Position numbers and translations under genes: made by a program. Source: JANPCX01 sp966211815 (GTDB taxonomy: Bacteria; Pseudomonadota; Gammaproteobacteria; Burkholderiales; Burkholderiaceae_C). From it: DNA of 64,000 nucleotides. The DNA lies in NCBI GenBank assembly GCA_966211815.1, contig CBIHOD010000001.1, positions 62,001 through 126,000 on the forward strand, written 5' to 3'. The notes under the pieces are model-generated. The model saw only the letters and a program-made list of their open reading frames with translations. It was not told the DNA's origin and ran no database searches. Shown one piece after another: positions 1 to 8,223 of this stretch (position 1 is its first letter; each line of letters starts with the position of its first letter).

Positions 1-196
1 GGCGACCAAGAGCCGAGCTATGTCAAGCGGGCCAGCAAGAGCCGGCTCGATTCGTTCGCCGACAAGCTGACCACTGGCTCAAGACCGAGGTCGGCAAAAC
101 GCGCAACCAGCGGCGCACCTTGAAGCAGATGCATGCCGAGCTGGTCGCGCTCGGCTATGACGGCTCCTACAACCGCGTGGCGGCCTTTGCCCGCGC
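1..196 (+). pseudogene. IS21-family transposase (IstA) fragment, frameshifted
   Basis: Two reading frames together encode a stretch resembling the N-terminal half of IS21-family IstA transposases. The first frame gives SYVKRASKSRLDSFADKL up to about base 69. The frame starting at base 72 continues HWLKTEVGKTRNQRRTLKQ and then MHAELVALGYDGSYNRVAAF to about base 195. The switch implies a one-base deletion near 70. The DDE catalytic core, istB and the inverted ends are absent, so this is a relic. It abuts an hsdM scrap and marks the left side of the visible defence island. The family assignment rests on remembered IstA motifs (the LKTEVGKTRNQRRT and GSYNRVAAFAR segments). Confidence 0.7.
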
Positions 197-268
197 AAGA
201 AATCCGACCTCCATTCAAAGCTCTGGGCCAGCTGCGACGAACCGCGCGGCGGCATGGACGACAGCCCA
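197..268 (+). pseudogene. Remnant of a second hsdM (N-terminal scrap)
   Basis: Translated from base 197 the sequence reads KKSDLHSKLWASCDEPRGGM followed by DDS. This closely resembles the N-terminus of one subgroup of type I methyltransferase subunits (roughly KSxLxSxLWxSCDELRGGMDASQYKDYVL). Similarity stops at about base 265, so only some 23 codons survive. It begins immediately after the IstA fragment, which indicates a deletion or recombination junction. It differs from the intact hsdM at 5582-7096, whose N-terminus is WNACDTFRGTVDPSIYKDFV, so it is the trace of a different type I system. The match is short and the call is tentative. Confidence 0.45.
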
Positions 269-296
269 ATCCTGAGCACCGGACCAGCTCTGAAGT

Positions 297-1052
297 TCAC
301 CGCCGCAGGAATATCTCTGCCTGCTCATCCAGCCGCGATTTAATCCGCTCCCAATTGGGAAGATTTCTCGCCAAGGCTTGGTAGAAGGCACGGCTGTGGT
401 TGTGATGCTTGAGATGGCAAAGCTCGTGCAGCAACACGTAGTCGATAGCCTCGCGCGGTGCAGCCACCAGCCAAGGGTTGAGAGTCAGTCGGCCTGATGG
501 GGAGCAGCTGCCCCATTGGCGGGTCATGAACTGCAAGCGAAACGACGGCAGCCGGCGAATCCACTTCAACGGCTCGGAAACGACCTTAAGGCGTGCCGCG
601 AAGACCTCGCGGGCCCGATCGCGGTACCAAGTGTCGATACACGCGCGGATCTGATCGACGTCGTGGCGGGGCACATTCACCACCACAAACGCTCCCCGCA
701 ACTTTGCCTCGGCAGCGCTCGCCGGTTCAACCACAACCTTTAGCCGATAACGCTTGCCCAGGTAGTGGATGGACTCTCCGCTCACATACTCGCGCGGCAG
801 CACATGCGCCATCCGCGCCTGGGCTGCAGCGACATGCTGACTGATCCAGCGCGAGCGCTTGCGCACCGCAGCCAGCACATCGGCCAGCGGGGTTGACGGA
901 GGCGCGTCGACCTGCACGCGCCCATCTGGCTCAACGTGGATGGCGACCCGCGGAATGACGCGTGTAGTTTGCCGCCGCAACGTGAAAGCAATCTGCTCAT
1001 CACCGTACGTCACTCGGTGCTGACCATCAAAACCCGACGTCTCCATGGTCAA
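297..1052 (-). CDS. SprT/YgjP-like zinc metallopeptidase associated with type I R-M
   Basis: A 251-residue protein of the YgjP/DUF45 group of zinc metallopeptidases. The zinc motif is near the C-terminus, HELCHLKHHNHSRAFY (HExxH plus a downstream His), preceded by MTRQWGSCSPSGRLTLNPWL, the conserved W-G-S-C block of this family. No signal peptide is seen, so it should be cytoplasmic. Its ATG overlaps the hsdR stop by 4 bp, so it is co-transcribed as the last gene of the restriction-modification operon. Family members often accompany type I hsdR genes but their role there is not established; a protease acting on R-M subunits is only a guess. The family call is firm, the function unknown. Confidence 0.85.
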   Translation of the reverse strand: MTMETSGFDGQHRVTYGDEQIAFTLRRQTTRVIPRVAIHVEPDGRVQVDAPPSTPLADVLAAVRKRSRWISQHVAAAQARMAHVLPREYVSGESIHYLGKRYRLKVVVEPASAAEAKLRGAFVVVNVPRHDVDQIRACIDTWYRDRAREVFAARLKVVSEPLKWIRRLPSFRLQFMTRQWGSCSPSGRLTLNPWLVAAPREAIDYVLLHELCHLKHHNHSRAFYQALARNLPNWERIKSRLDEQAEIFLRR

Positions 1053-4000
1053 GCCTTGCTGAGGCCGATGCGGGTGATCTGGATGACTTGTTCCACCACC
1101 TGCTTGGCGTTGTCCAGGCCCAGGCTGCCAAAGAGCAGTGGCAGCAGCCCCTTGCGGATCGCTGCCTCGATGTTCTGCGGGTTGAGCGAGTTCTCAGCGA
1201 CTGCATCCTTGACCACGGTGTCGATGGCCAGGGACTGCTGGACCAAGCGGTCGAGAGCCGGGGACTCCAAAGCGGCGAAGTTGTCTTCACCCAGCACCAA
1301 GCGGATGGCACCAAAGTAGGCTTTGGCATGCGGGTTGGCGGCCAGTTCGTCCGGTGTGCCAGGTGTCGCCCGCGACGCCACCTGTTCCTCGAAAGACTTG
1401 AACAAGGCGTACTGTTTCAGCGGGTGGTCGAACATTGCCTCCGCCTCGGCAATCGCCTGGCGCAGCAACTCACCAAACACCTTCTGCGCGTACGGATCCT
1501 CAGCGAGTTCTTGCTCGATGGTCTTCCGCAGCCGCGTCCGGATCATGTCCGTCTCATTGCGGGTCTTCTCTTCCGACCAGTCCTCGGGCTTCTCGGCCTG
1601 GCCTAACTGGTGCACCAGGTAGACGCCCTCGGGGTCGCGCACCTCGGTACCGATGACCTGCTTGTCGACCAGCTTGCGGATCTGCTCTTCGTAGACGCTG
1701 TAGTCCACCGTCTCCATGGCATCTCGGCGAGCCGTTTGGCGCAGTTCGGTGAAGAAGCGCAGGTCGCTCTTGTAGCGAGTGATCAGTTCCTCCGAGAAGC
1801 TCTTATCCTCGAAGAAGGTCCGCGAAGACAGTGCCGTCTGAAGGCACAGGCCGAAAGCGGTTAGCGCATCGTAGAAGTCGTCGCGCAGCTTCTGCCGCTC
1901 GTCGAACTCAGTGCCGTCGGCGTCCTTCACGAAGCGAGGGGCGAGCACCTGTCGGTACTGCTCGCGGTCCAGCTTGTTGGTGACCGACCTGAAGAAGGAC
2001 CACAGCTGCTCATGGAGCGCAGGCAGACGCTTGTACTCGGTACTGAACTGGTGGTACAGCCCTTCGAGGTCCTGAACATCGAACCCACCTTGCGTCCGCG
2101 ACTCCAAGTCTTGATAGGCGCGAATGGCAGTGTCCAGCTCCTTCAGGATGCCGCGATAGTCCACCAGCACGCCATAGCGCTTGGCATCGTGCAAGCGGTT
2201 CACCCGCGCTACCGCCTGGATCAGGTTGTGCCCCTTGAGCGGCTTGTCGATGTACAGCACCGTGTTGCGAGGTTCATCGAAGCCCGTCAGCAGCTTGTCC
2301 ACGACGATCAGCAGGTCTGGCGCTCCGTCAGTGCCAAAGTCACCGATCACCTGCTTCTCGTAGGCTTCAGGGTCGTTGCCGCAGGTGGCCATGGCCTGCT
2401 TCCACCACTTTTGGACTTCAGGCAGCGTGTCCTCGTCGACTTCGGAGTTGCCCTCGCGGGTGTCGGGTGCCGAGATCACGATCGCGCTCGTCACCAGGCC
2501 CGTCTCGTCCAATGCCTTCTTGTAGCGGATCGCATCCAACTTGCTGTCGGTTGCGACCTGGCCCTTCAGACCCAGGCCAAGCTTCTTGATGTTCTCGTTG
2601 AAGTGGGTCGCGATGTCCCAGGCGATCAGCTCAATGCGGTTGGCGGCGCCATAGATCGCGCCTTTCTTTGCGAACTTGCGCTTCAGATCGCTGCGCTGGG
2701 CGTCGCTGAGGTTGCTGGTGATCTTGTCGAACCAGCGGTTGACGGCCTCTTCGTTGATGTCCAGTTCTGGCACGCGCTCTTCATAGAGCAGCGGCGCAAC
2801 GGTTTCGTCCTCCACCGCGCGTTGCATGGTGTAGGCGTGCACGATGGGGCCGAACTTGTTGGAAGTCTTCTCGTCCTTGAGCAGCGGTGTTCCCGTGAAG
2901 GCGATGTAAGCAGCCTTCGGCAATGCCTTCTTCATCCGCTCATGGGTCTCGCCGCCATGGCTTCGGTGTCCTTCGTCGACCAGCACGATCATGTCCGCCG
3001 AGTCATTGCGGCACTCGGGCAACTTGGACGCCGTGTTGAACTTGTGGACAAGCGTGAAGGTGATCCGCTCGGTCCCTTTGCCGATGCGCTGGGCCAGGTC
3101 ACGACCGGACAGGGTGCGGCTGCGCTCGCCATCCTTTTGCGTGGCGATGCTGGACCCGAAGGCCCCGCCCGTCATGAAGTTGCGCGAGAGCTGGGTTTCA
3201 AGATCCACGCGGTCGGTGACCACCACGATGCGGCATTCCTTGAGGCTTTCGACCAGCAGCAGGGCCTTGGTCAAGAACACCATGGTGAAGCTCTTGCCGG
3301 AGCCCGTGGTGTGCCAGACAACACCACCCTCGCGGCCACCGCCCTGCGAATCAGGCTTCTTCTGGCTGATGCGCGACAGCAGTGCGCGGATACCGAAGAA
3401 CTGCTGATAGCGAGCGACGATCTTGCCGACCTTGCGGTCGAAGAGCACGTAGCCGCGCAGGAACTCCAACAGGCGGGACGGCGTCAGCAGACTCACCAGC
3501 AACCGATCCTGCTCAGTGGCCTGCATTGGCGCACTCCAGAGCGTGTCGAAGTAGGTGGCGAGCGATGCAGGCTTGCCTTCAAACAACGCGGCACGGACGT
3601 CTGGACGCAATGGCGCGTTCTTGACGGCCTGCAGGTGCGCGTCGTCGAACTCTTCTTCTCGCCATTTGGCCCAGAACTTGGCAGCAGTGTGCGTGGTGCC
3701 GTAGCGCCCCTCGGTCTGGCTGATGGACAGCAGCAGCTGGGTGTACGCGAACAGGTTGGGAATCTCGTCCGGCCGCTGGTTACGCAGATGCTGGCTGATG
3801 CCTTCCTGGACCATGGCCTTGGAGGGGTGGCTGCCGCCACCCGACTCCGGGCGCTTTGCCTCGATCACCACCAGCGGGATACCGTTCACGTAGGCCACCA
3901 CGTCTGGCTTTCGGTGGTGCGTGCCCTGCGCAGACAGCACCTCCAGTTCCTCGGTCACGTCCCAGCGGTTCGAAGAAGGATCAGTCCAGTCGATCACCGC

Positions 4001-4360
4001 AATGGTGGGCTGGTGCTTCTTGCCATCCGGCATGAACTCGGTGACCGTGATGCCCAAGGCCAGCTTGCCGTACAGGCGCTCATTGGCCGGCATGAGCCCT
4101 TCGGCCAAGCTGAGCGCCGACAACTCCCGCACGATCTGTTCGATGCCACTGGGCGATAGCGGGTACCACTCGCCCTTGTATTCGTAGCGGCGGGTCTGCA
4201 GCACCTCAACCAGCCGCCCCTTGAGCAACACTTCGCGCGTGCTGCCGCGCAAGCTCAGCGCCTGTGCCGTTGTCTGGAACTTCCAGCCCAGATTGCACAG
4301 CAGGTGCAGCGCCGGCAGGTGGGCGCTGTACTGCTCGCGGGAGTTGGGTGTAGCGCTCAT
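1049..4360 (-). CDS. hsdR: Type I restriction enzyme, R (endonuclease/translocase) subunit HsdR
   Basis: This 1103-residue subunit cleaves unmodified DNA after ATP-driven translocation, in complex with HsdM and HsdS. The N-terminal PD-(D/E)xK nuclease is visible as KPDVVAYVNGIPLVVIEAK, with D153, E167 and K169 as candidate catalytic residues. Superfamily-2 helicase motifs follow: Walker A HTTGSGKS at about 350-357, a DEGH box at about 462-465, then the AFTGTPL motif. The length is normal for HsdR and no frameshift is seen. The start overlaps the hsdS stop by 4 bp (ATGA) and the metallopeptidase overlaps its end, which fixes a single operon. Confidence 0.96.
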   Translation of the reverse strand: MSATPNSREQYSAHLPALHLLCNLGWKFQTTAQALSLRGSTREVLLKGRLVEVLQTRRYEYKGEWYPLSPSGIEQIVRELSALSLAEGLMPANERLYGKLALGITVTEFMPDGKKHQPTIAVIDWTDPSSNRWDVTEELEVLSAQGTHHRKPDVVAYVNGIPLVVIEAKRPESGGGSHPSKAMVQEGISQHLRNQRPDEIPNLFAYTQLLLSISQTEGRYGTTHTAAKFWAKWREEEFDDAHLQAVKNAPLRPDVRAALFEGKPASLATYFDTLWSAPMQATEQDRLLVSLLTPSRLLEFLRGYVLFDRKVGKIVARYQQFFGIRALLSRISQKKPDSQGGGREGGVVWHTTGSGKSFTMVFLTKALLLVESLKECRIVVVTDRVDLETQLSRNFMTGGAFGSSIATQKDGERSRTLSGRDLAQRIGKGTERITFTLVHKFNTASKLPECRNDSADMIVLVDEGHRSHGGETHERMKKALPKAAYIAFTGTPLLKDEKTSNKFGPIVHAYTMQRAVEDETVAPLLYEERVPELDINEEAVNRWFDKITSNLSDAQRSDLKRKFAKKGAIYGAANRIELIAWDIATHFNENIKKLGLGLKGQVATDSKLDAIRYKKALDETGLVTSAIVISAPDTREGNSEVDEDTLPEVQKWWKQAMATCGNDPEAYEKQVIGDFGTDGAPDLLIVVDKLLTGFDEPRNTVLYIDKPLKGHNLIQAVARVNRLHDAKRYGVLVDYRGILKELDTAIRAYQDLESRTQGGFDVQDLEGLYHQFSTEYKRLPALHEQLWSFFRSVTNKLDREQYRQVLAPRFVKDADGTEFDERQKLRDDFYDALTAFGLCLQTALSSRTFFEDKSFSEELITRYKSDLRFFTELRQTARRDAMETVDYSVYEEQIRKLVDKQVIGTEVRDPEGVYLVHQLGQAEKPEDWSEEKTRNETDMIRTRLRKTIEQELAEDPYAQKVFGELLRQAIAEAEAMFDHPLKQYALFKSFEEQVASRATPGTPDELAANPHAKAYFGAIRLVLGEDNFAALESPALDRLVQQSLAIDTVVKDAVAENSLNPQNIEAAIRKGLLPLLFGSLGLDNAKQVVEQVIQITRIGLSKA

Positions 4361-5589
4361 ACCTGGGCTTCCGACTCAACCTCGGACAGCTTGACGCGGC
4401 GCTTCCCGGTCAGAAGTTGCGACATCAGGGCTGCCTTTTCCTGCCGCAAGGCTCGGATTTGGGCTTCAAGTAAGGCCTCCTCCGCGCGTGCGGCATTGAT
4501 GACCTCGGAAATGCGGCGCTGCTCTGGCGCGCTGGGAATATGCAGCTGCAGCTTGAAGAAGTCCGTCACGCTGACGTTCAGGAGACCGTGGTTGCGTGCG
4601 CCTTCCTGCGCGATGCCTTCAATCTCCTGGTTCAGGAGTCCTGCCTCAAAGTAGTGGCGGAAGAAATCGAAGTCTGCGTCTACGTCCTCGCGCAGACGGA
4701 AGCAGAGGTACAGGCTCGACACGACGCCGGCGTCATACGCCAGCAGCGGTTTGATCGCTCCCATCGGGTACCTAGCCGAGTAGCTCTTGTTGTAGGCGAA
4801 ATCATTCCGACGCAGCAGCGTGTAGCCGTTGAGGTTGTCGCTGGCTACCGACTTGTTGAAGTAGTCCCGCTGACTGATGAGGCCGTACTCCGCCGAGATC
4901 GTCAGCACATTTGTGTTGTGGGTAGTGTTCTTCCTAGTGACGCGCTCGAAGATGGCGCCTAAGTCAACGTAGCGCCATCTATCCAACAGCCCAGGGAAGC
5001 GGCGATGCCCACTCAACAGAGAGACCATCAAGTCGCGAGTGCGGCGTTTGCTGATCGCCAGTAGGCGATCCGTGGTGGCAATAGCTTCATCCCACGTTGA
5101 AAGCACCTGAACGATCGCAGCTTGTTCGCGCTTTGGAGGCAAGGGAAGCTCGAGCCTTTCGAGCCCTGCCTTGGTCAGTTTGTACCGCCCGACTCCTTGC
5201 CTTGAAAGTACGGGCGTCAGGTCTCTGTGCATGAAGCAGTAATAGAACCACTTAGCCAAGCACTCGTCGGAGTTGCCGACGATGTGTGCATGGTTGTTGA
5301 CGTTGGCCTTTCCTTCAAAGTAGATCGTCATCGGACGATCTCGGAACTTCAAAAAATGATCTCCGTCCTCGCCAATGAGGGCGAAGGGCTCGTCAATTCG
5401 GTAGTGATCGATCGAATCGAGCTGCCCCGTCGGTCCAAAGTAGGGGTACTCGCCACTCATTGATGCGCGAACAGCCGCGCTCAGTGGAAGTCGCAGAGTG
5501 TTCTTGATTGAGCAGCTCTTTCCGACCGTTGATACCCGCCATCCCTGTGGCAAGGGCGCAGAGCCTCTGGTATTGGATCGCTCACTCAT
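4357..5589 (-). CDS. hsdS: Type I restriction-modification specificity subunit HsdS
   Basis: 410 residues with the usual two target-recognition domains, each followed by a helical spacer. TRD1 covers roughly residues 10-190 and its spacer contains LPLPPKREQAAIVQVLSTWD. TRD2 covers roughly 210-390 and ends in the matching HIPSAPEQRRISEVINAAR. It recognises the bipartite DNA target and bridges two HsdM. I chose the ATG at 5587-5589 (MSERSNTRG), which overlaps the hsdM stop by 8 bp; the longer open frame would run deep into hsdM. Full two-domain length indicates a functional subunit. The target sequence cannot be read from the protein. Confidence 0.92.
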   Translation of the reverse strand: MSERSNTRGSAPLPQGWRVSTVGKSCSIKNTLRLPLSAAVRASMSGEYPYFGPTGQLDSIDHYRIDEPFALIGEDGDHFLKFRDRPMTIYFEGKANVNNHAHIVGNSDECLAKWFYYCFMHRDLTPVLSRQGVGRYKLTKAGLERLELPLPPKREQAAIVQVLSTWDEAIATTDRLLAISKRRTRDLMVSLLSGHRRFPGLLDRWRYVDLGAIFERVTRKNTTHNTNVLTISAEYGLISQRDYFNKSVASDNLNGYTLLRRNDFAYNKSYSARYPMGAIKPLLAYDAGVVSSLYLCFRLREDVDADFDFFRHYFEAGLLNQEIEGIAQEGARNHGLLNVSVTDFFKLQLHIPSAPEQRRISEVINAARAEEALLEAQIRALRQEKAALMSQLLTGKRRVKLSEVESEAQV

Positions 5590-7096
5590 ACCCGAGCTCC
5601 TTGAGGTACACAGCCATCTGTTCTTCCAGAGTGGCCAGCTCAATCTTCAGCTGCTCGCGCTCTTTGCGCACGGCCAGCAGGTCGATCTCAGCCTCGTCCT
5701 CGAACGTGTCGACGTAACGAGGGATGTTGAGATTGAATTCGTTCTCTGCAATTTCGGCCTGTGTAGCAAGGTAGGCGTACTGGGTGACGCTGTGCCGAGC
5801 TCGTACCGTGTCGACGATCCGCTGCAAGTCAGCCTCGCGCAGTAGGTTCTGGTTCTTGCCGGCCTCGAAGTCGCGGCTGGCGTCGATGAACAGAACCTTC
5901 TCGTCCGCCTTGTTCTTGCGGAACACCAGCACGGCTGCGGGGATGCCCGTGCCATAGAAGAGCTTTTCCGGCAGCCCGATCACCACATCCAGCAGGTTCT
6001 CCTCAATCAGCTTGTGGCGGATGCGCCCCTCAGCCGCACCGCGGAACAGCACGCCGTGCGGCACCACGACAGCCATGCGGCCGGTGCCGGGCTTCATGGT
6101 CTCGATCATGTGCAGGATGAAGGCGTAGTCGCCCTTCGTGCGTGGTGGCACGCCGCGGCGGAATCGGCTGAACTTGTCGGCGTCGGCGCCTTCGAAGCCC
6201 CACTTCTCCAGGCTGAAGGGCGGGTTGGCAACGACGATGTCGAAGTGCTTCAGGCTGGCAGCGCCGTCGAGCAGCTTCGGGTTGCGGATGGTGTCGCCCC
6301 ACTCGATGCGGTGGTTGTCCTCGCCATGCAGGAACATGTTCATCTTGGCGAGGGCCCAGGTGCTGCCAATCGCCTCTTGGCCGTAGAGCGCGTACTTGCG
6401 CGAGCCAGTGCTTTCGCGGACCAGGCGGCCGCACTTCATCAGCAGTGAGCCGGAGCCGCAGGTGGGGTCGCAGATTTCGTCGCCCTCTTGGGGCGACATC
6501 AATCGGGCCATCAGCGTCGAGACCTCGGGCGGGGTGTAGAACTCACCCGCCTTCTTGCCACTGGTGGAGGCGAAGTTCTTGATCAGGAACTCGTAGGCAT
6601 TGCCGATCACGTCGAGCTGACCGACGCGGCTGGGGCGCAGGTCCAGTTCGGGCTTGGCAAAGTCCTCCAGCAGGTGGCGGAGGATGTCGTTCTTTTGCTG
6701 CTCGTCACCCAGCTTGTTTGAGTTGAAGCTGATGTCCTGGAACACATCGCGCAGCTTGGTGATGTTGGCCTCTTCGATGGCGTGCAGGGCCTTGTCGATG
6801 CGCTCGCCATTGCCAGGGCTGTGCCGCTGGTTGTGCAAGGCATAGAAGCTCGCGTCCGAAGGCAGGACGAAGCGTTCGCTCTTGAGCATCTCGGCGATCA
6901 GCTCCGGGTGATCACCGTACTGCTGCTTGTAGCCGTCGTAGTGGTCTTGCCAGACGTCGGAGACGTACTTCAAGAACAGCATCGTCAACACGAAGTCTTT
7001 GTAGATGCTGGGGTCGACAGTGCCGCGGAAGGTGTCGCAGGCGTTCCAGACAGCGGCGTTGATGTCGTCTTGGCTGACGTTCGTGATTTCAGTCAT
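5582..7096 (-). CDS. hsdM: Type I DNA methyltransferase subunit HsdM
   Basis: 504 residues with an N-terminal helical domain (PSIYKDFVLTMLFLKYVSD) and an N6-adenine methyltransferase domain. The AdoMet motif I is CDPTCGSGSL at 209-218 and the catalytic motif IV is NPPF at 291-294. It forms the modification enzyme with HsdS and protects host DNA from HsdR. The C-terminal coiled region (LAVRKEREQLKIELATLEEQ) fits the M-S interface. It starts 8 bp after the upstream single-TRD gene and overlaps hsdS downstream. All key residues are present, so it should be active. Confidence 0.96.
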   Translation of the reverse strand: MTEITNVSQDDINAAVWNACDTFRGTVDPSIYKDFVLTMLFLKYVSDVWQDHYDGYKQQYGDHPELIAEMLKSERFVLPSDASFYALHNQRHSPGNGERIDKALHAIEEANITKLRDVFQDISFNSNKLGDEQQKNDILRHLLEDFAKPELDLRPSRVGQLDVIGNAYEFLIKNFASTSGKKAGEFYTPPEVSTLMARLMSPQEGDEICDPTCGSGSLLMKCGRLVRESTGSRKYALYGQEAIGSTWALAKMNMFLHGEDNHRIEWGDTIRNPKLLDGAASLKHFDIVVANPPFSLEKWGFEGADADKFSRFRRGVPPRTKGDYAFILHMIETMKPGTGRMAVVVPHGVLFRGAAEGRIRHKLIEENLLDVVIGLPEKLFYGTGIPAAVLVFRKNKADEKVLFIDASRDFEAGKNQNLLREADLQRIVDTVRARHSVTQYAYLATQAEIAENEFNLNIPRYVDTFEDEAEIDLLAVRKEREQLKIELATLEEQMAVYLKELGYE

Positions 7097-7104
7097 CGGT
7101 TCTC

Positions 7105-7713
7105 TCAGGTGAGATTCATGGGTTGCCCGGCGGCCAGCGCGGAGGCGAGCGCTTCAAGCTGAAGCTCGCGGTTTTGGATCAGGGCCGTCAGAACGGTGCG
7201 CTCACGCGCAGCCGCGGCCGCCAAATCTGTGACAACCCGTTGCGTCGCAAGCGGTGGCAGCGGGATCTCAAGGGCCTCGAGCGCTTGCCGGGTCACGCTG
7301 AGTTGCAGCGATCCAGAGGCTGCCTGCTGGAGCTGACGTTGCACCGGCCCCTGCCCAACGACCCAGGCAAGGAATTCCGGCATCAACAGCTCGCGAGCCT
7401 TGACCGTCAGGTGGAACAGGTGAGGCCCGCAGACCGCAGGCGCCGGGGGCGAATCAACGGACACAGCGAAGTACCGACTGCCCCTCGACACGAAGAGTAG
7501 GTCGCCACCGCTCAGCCAGTCCGGCTCCTTCCGCCCCACCAGTTCCGTACGGACCGCCGACGACCAGTCGACACCCCCGCCAGGCAGGATGTCCTTCATC
7601 TGGACAACGGCTACCGCGCCCGCAGGAACCGCCTCAACCGCGCCCCGAAAGGGGTGTCCGGCACGGATATACGCCAGGTCGCCCAAATTCATTTTTAGTG
7701 CGGCATCGCTCAT
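7105..7713 (-). CDS. Half-length specificity (S-like) protein with one TRD
   Basis: 202 residues resembling one half of an HsdS: an N-terminal target-recognition domain (LGDLAYIRAGHPFRGAVEAV, then VVQMKDI and the GGDLLFVSRGS block) followed by one helical spacer with LEIPLPPLATQRVVTDLAA and a terminal coiled segment. It is first in the operon, just ahead of hsdM. Half-S proteins can dimerise to give a palindromic bipartite specificity or could exchange with the full HsdS; which applies here is unknown. I start at the ATG at 7711-7713 because a promoter with its -10 box 7 nt upstream places transcription initiation at that ATG. A second ATG sits 9 bp further upstream. Confidence 0.75.
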   Translation of the reverse strand: MSDAALKMNLGDLAYIRAGHPFRGAVEAVPAGAVAVVQMKDILPGGGVDWSSAVRTELVGRKEPDWLSGGDLLFVSRGSRYFAVSVDSPPAPAVCGPHLFHLTVKARELLMPEFLAWVVGQGPVQRQLQQAASGSLQLSVTRQALEALEIPLPPLATQRVVTDLAAAAARERTVLTALIQNRELQLEALASALAAGQPMNLT

Positions 7714-7792
7714 GTTGCACATCTTAGCGCGTTCATGCTACGATGCCAACATCGATCTCAACCGCAGCATAAACGATGCCGCACCAAAAACG
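7690..7792. repeat. 19-bp imperfect inverted repeat in the divergent control region
   Basis: The arm at 7690-7708 (catttttagtgcggcatcg) is repeated in inverse orientation at 7774-7792 (cgatgccgcaccaaaaacg) with 17 of 19 matches. A further cgatgcc lies at 7741-7747. The left arm covers the first codons of the half-S gene, and the -35/-10 of the R-M operon lies between the arms. This arrangement suits looping or cooperative binding by a regulator, or may be the trace of an insertion. No function is shown. Confidence 0.5.
7721..7749 (-). promoter_or_regulatory. Promoter of the type I R-M operon, probably leaderless
   Basis: On the minus strand TTGGCA (7749-7744) and TAAGAT (7726-7721) are separated by exactly 17 bp. 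The half-S ATG at 7713 begins 7 nt after the -10 box, so transcription should begin at or next to the start codon and the message would have no 5' leader or Shine-Dalgarno site. This is predicted from consensus only. Confidence 0.5.
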
Positions 7793-7831
7793 CCTCTTAC
7801 AACAAGACAAGGAGGCAATCAACGTGGAAAA

Positions 7832-7868
7832 GGGAACTATTGACAATTCCCCATTTGGGAAGTAACAA
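7832..7868 (+). promoter_or_regulatory. Promoter and likely HigA operator of the higBA operon
   Basis: TTGACA at 7840-7845 and TAACAA at 7863-7868 are spaced by 17 bp. Gggaa/ttccc half-sites overlap it at 7832-7836, 7847-7851 and 7857-7861; the last two form the dyad TTCCCcatttGGGAA covering the spacer. Antitoxins of the HigA class normally bind palindromes over their own promoter, so autorepression is expected. A 13-codon frame starting with GTG at 7824 behind a strong aaggagg overlaps this promoter; whether it is translated is unknown. Confidence 0.5.
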
Positions 7869-7900
7869 TTCAACCATGCCGGGGGGCCAAAGCGAGGCCT

Positions 7901-8191
7901 ATGCAATTAGTCAACATACCCATCTTGGAGGAGCTGAAGGCGGCCCATGCAGATGCTCGAGGGGCCCTGGATGCCTGGCGCAAGGAAGTGGAGGGCGCGA
8001 CTTGGACTTCCCCGCAGGACATCAAGGACCGCTACACCTCAGCAAGTTTTTTGGGTGGCAACCGGGTCATCTTCAACATCAAGGGCAACAGCTACCGGCT
8101 GGTCGTCAAAGTCCGTTTTCAGAACGGCATCGTCATGATCGAGTGGGGCGGCACACACGCCGAGTACGACAAGAAGAACCTCGGCCAGTGA
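7901..8191 (+). CDS. higB: HigB-type mRNA interferase toxin
   Basis: 96 residues matching the HigB toxin family of ribosome-dependent mRNA interferases. The signature core is RVIFNIKGNSYRLVVKVRF, followed by IEWGGTHAEYDKKNL at the C-terminus, and W21 and W30 lie in the N-terminal helical region. The toxin would cleave translated mRNAs until bound by the antitoxin. It is first in its operon, 32 bp before the antitoxin gene, in the toxin-first order typical of higBA. It is of normal length. A weak gcgagg site precedes the ATG. Confidence 0.92.
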   Translation: MQLVNIPILEELKAAHADARGALDAWRKEVEGATWTSPQDIKDRYTSASFLGGNRVIFNIKGNSYRLVVKVRFQNGIVMIEWGGTHAEYDKKNLGQ

Positions 8192-8223
8192 GCCCGTAAG
8201 ACCTTCGATACCAGGAGAAGAAC

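Noticed and set aside
2012..4159. 715-codon open frame opposite hsdR
   Set aside because: Antisense shadow of hsdR with no recognisable motif.
8189..8223. HigB and HigA considered as a single frameshifted gene
   Set aside because: Each has its own ribosome site and full family-length domain; the separate toxin-first arrangement is normal.
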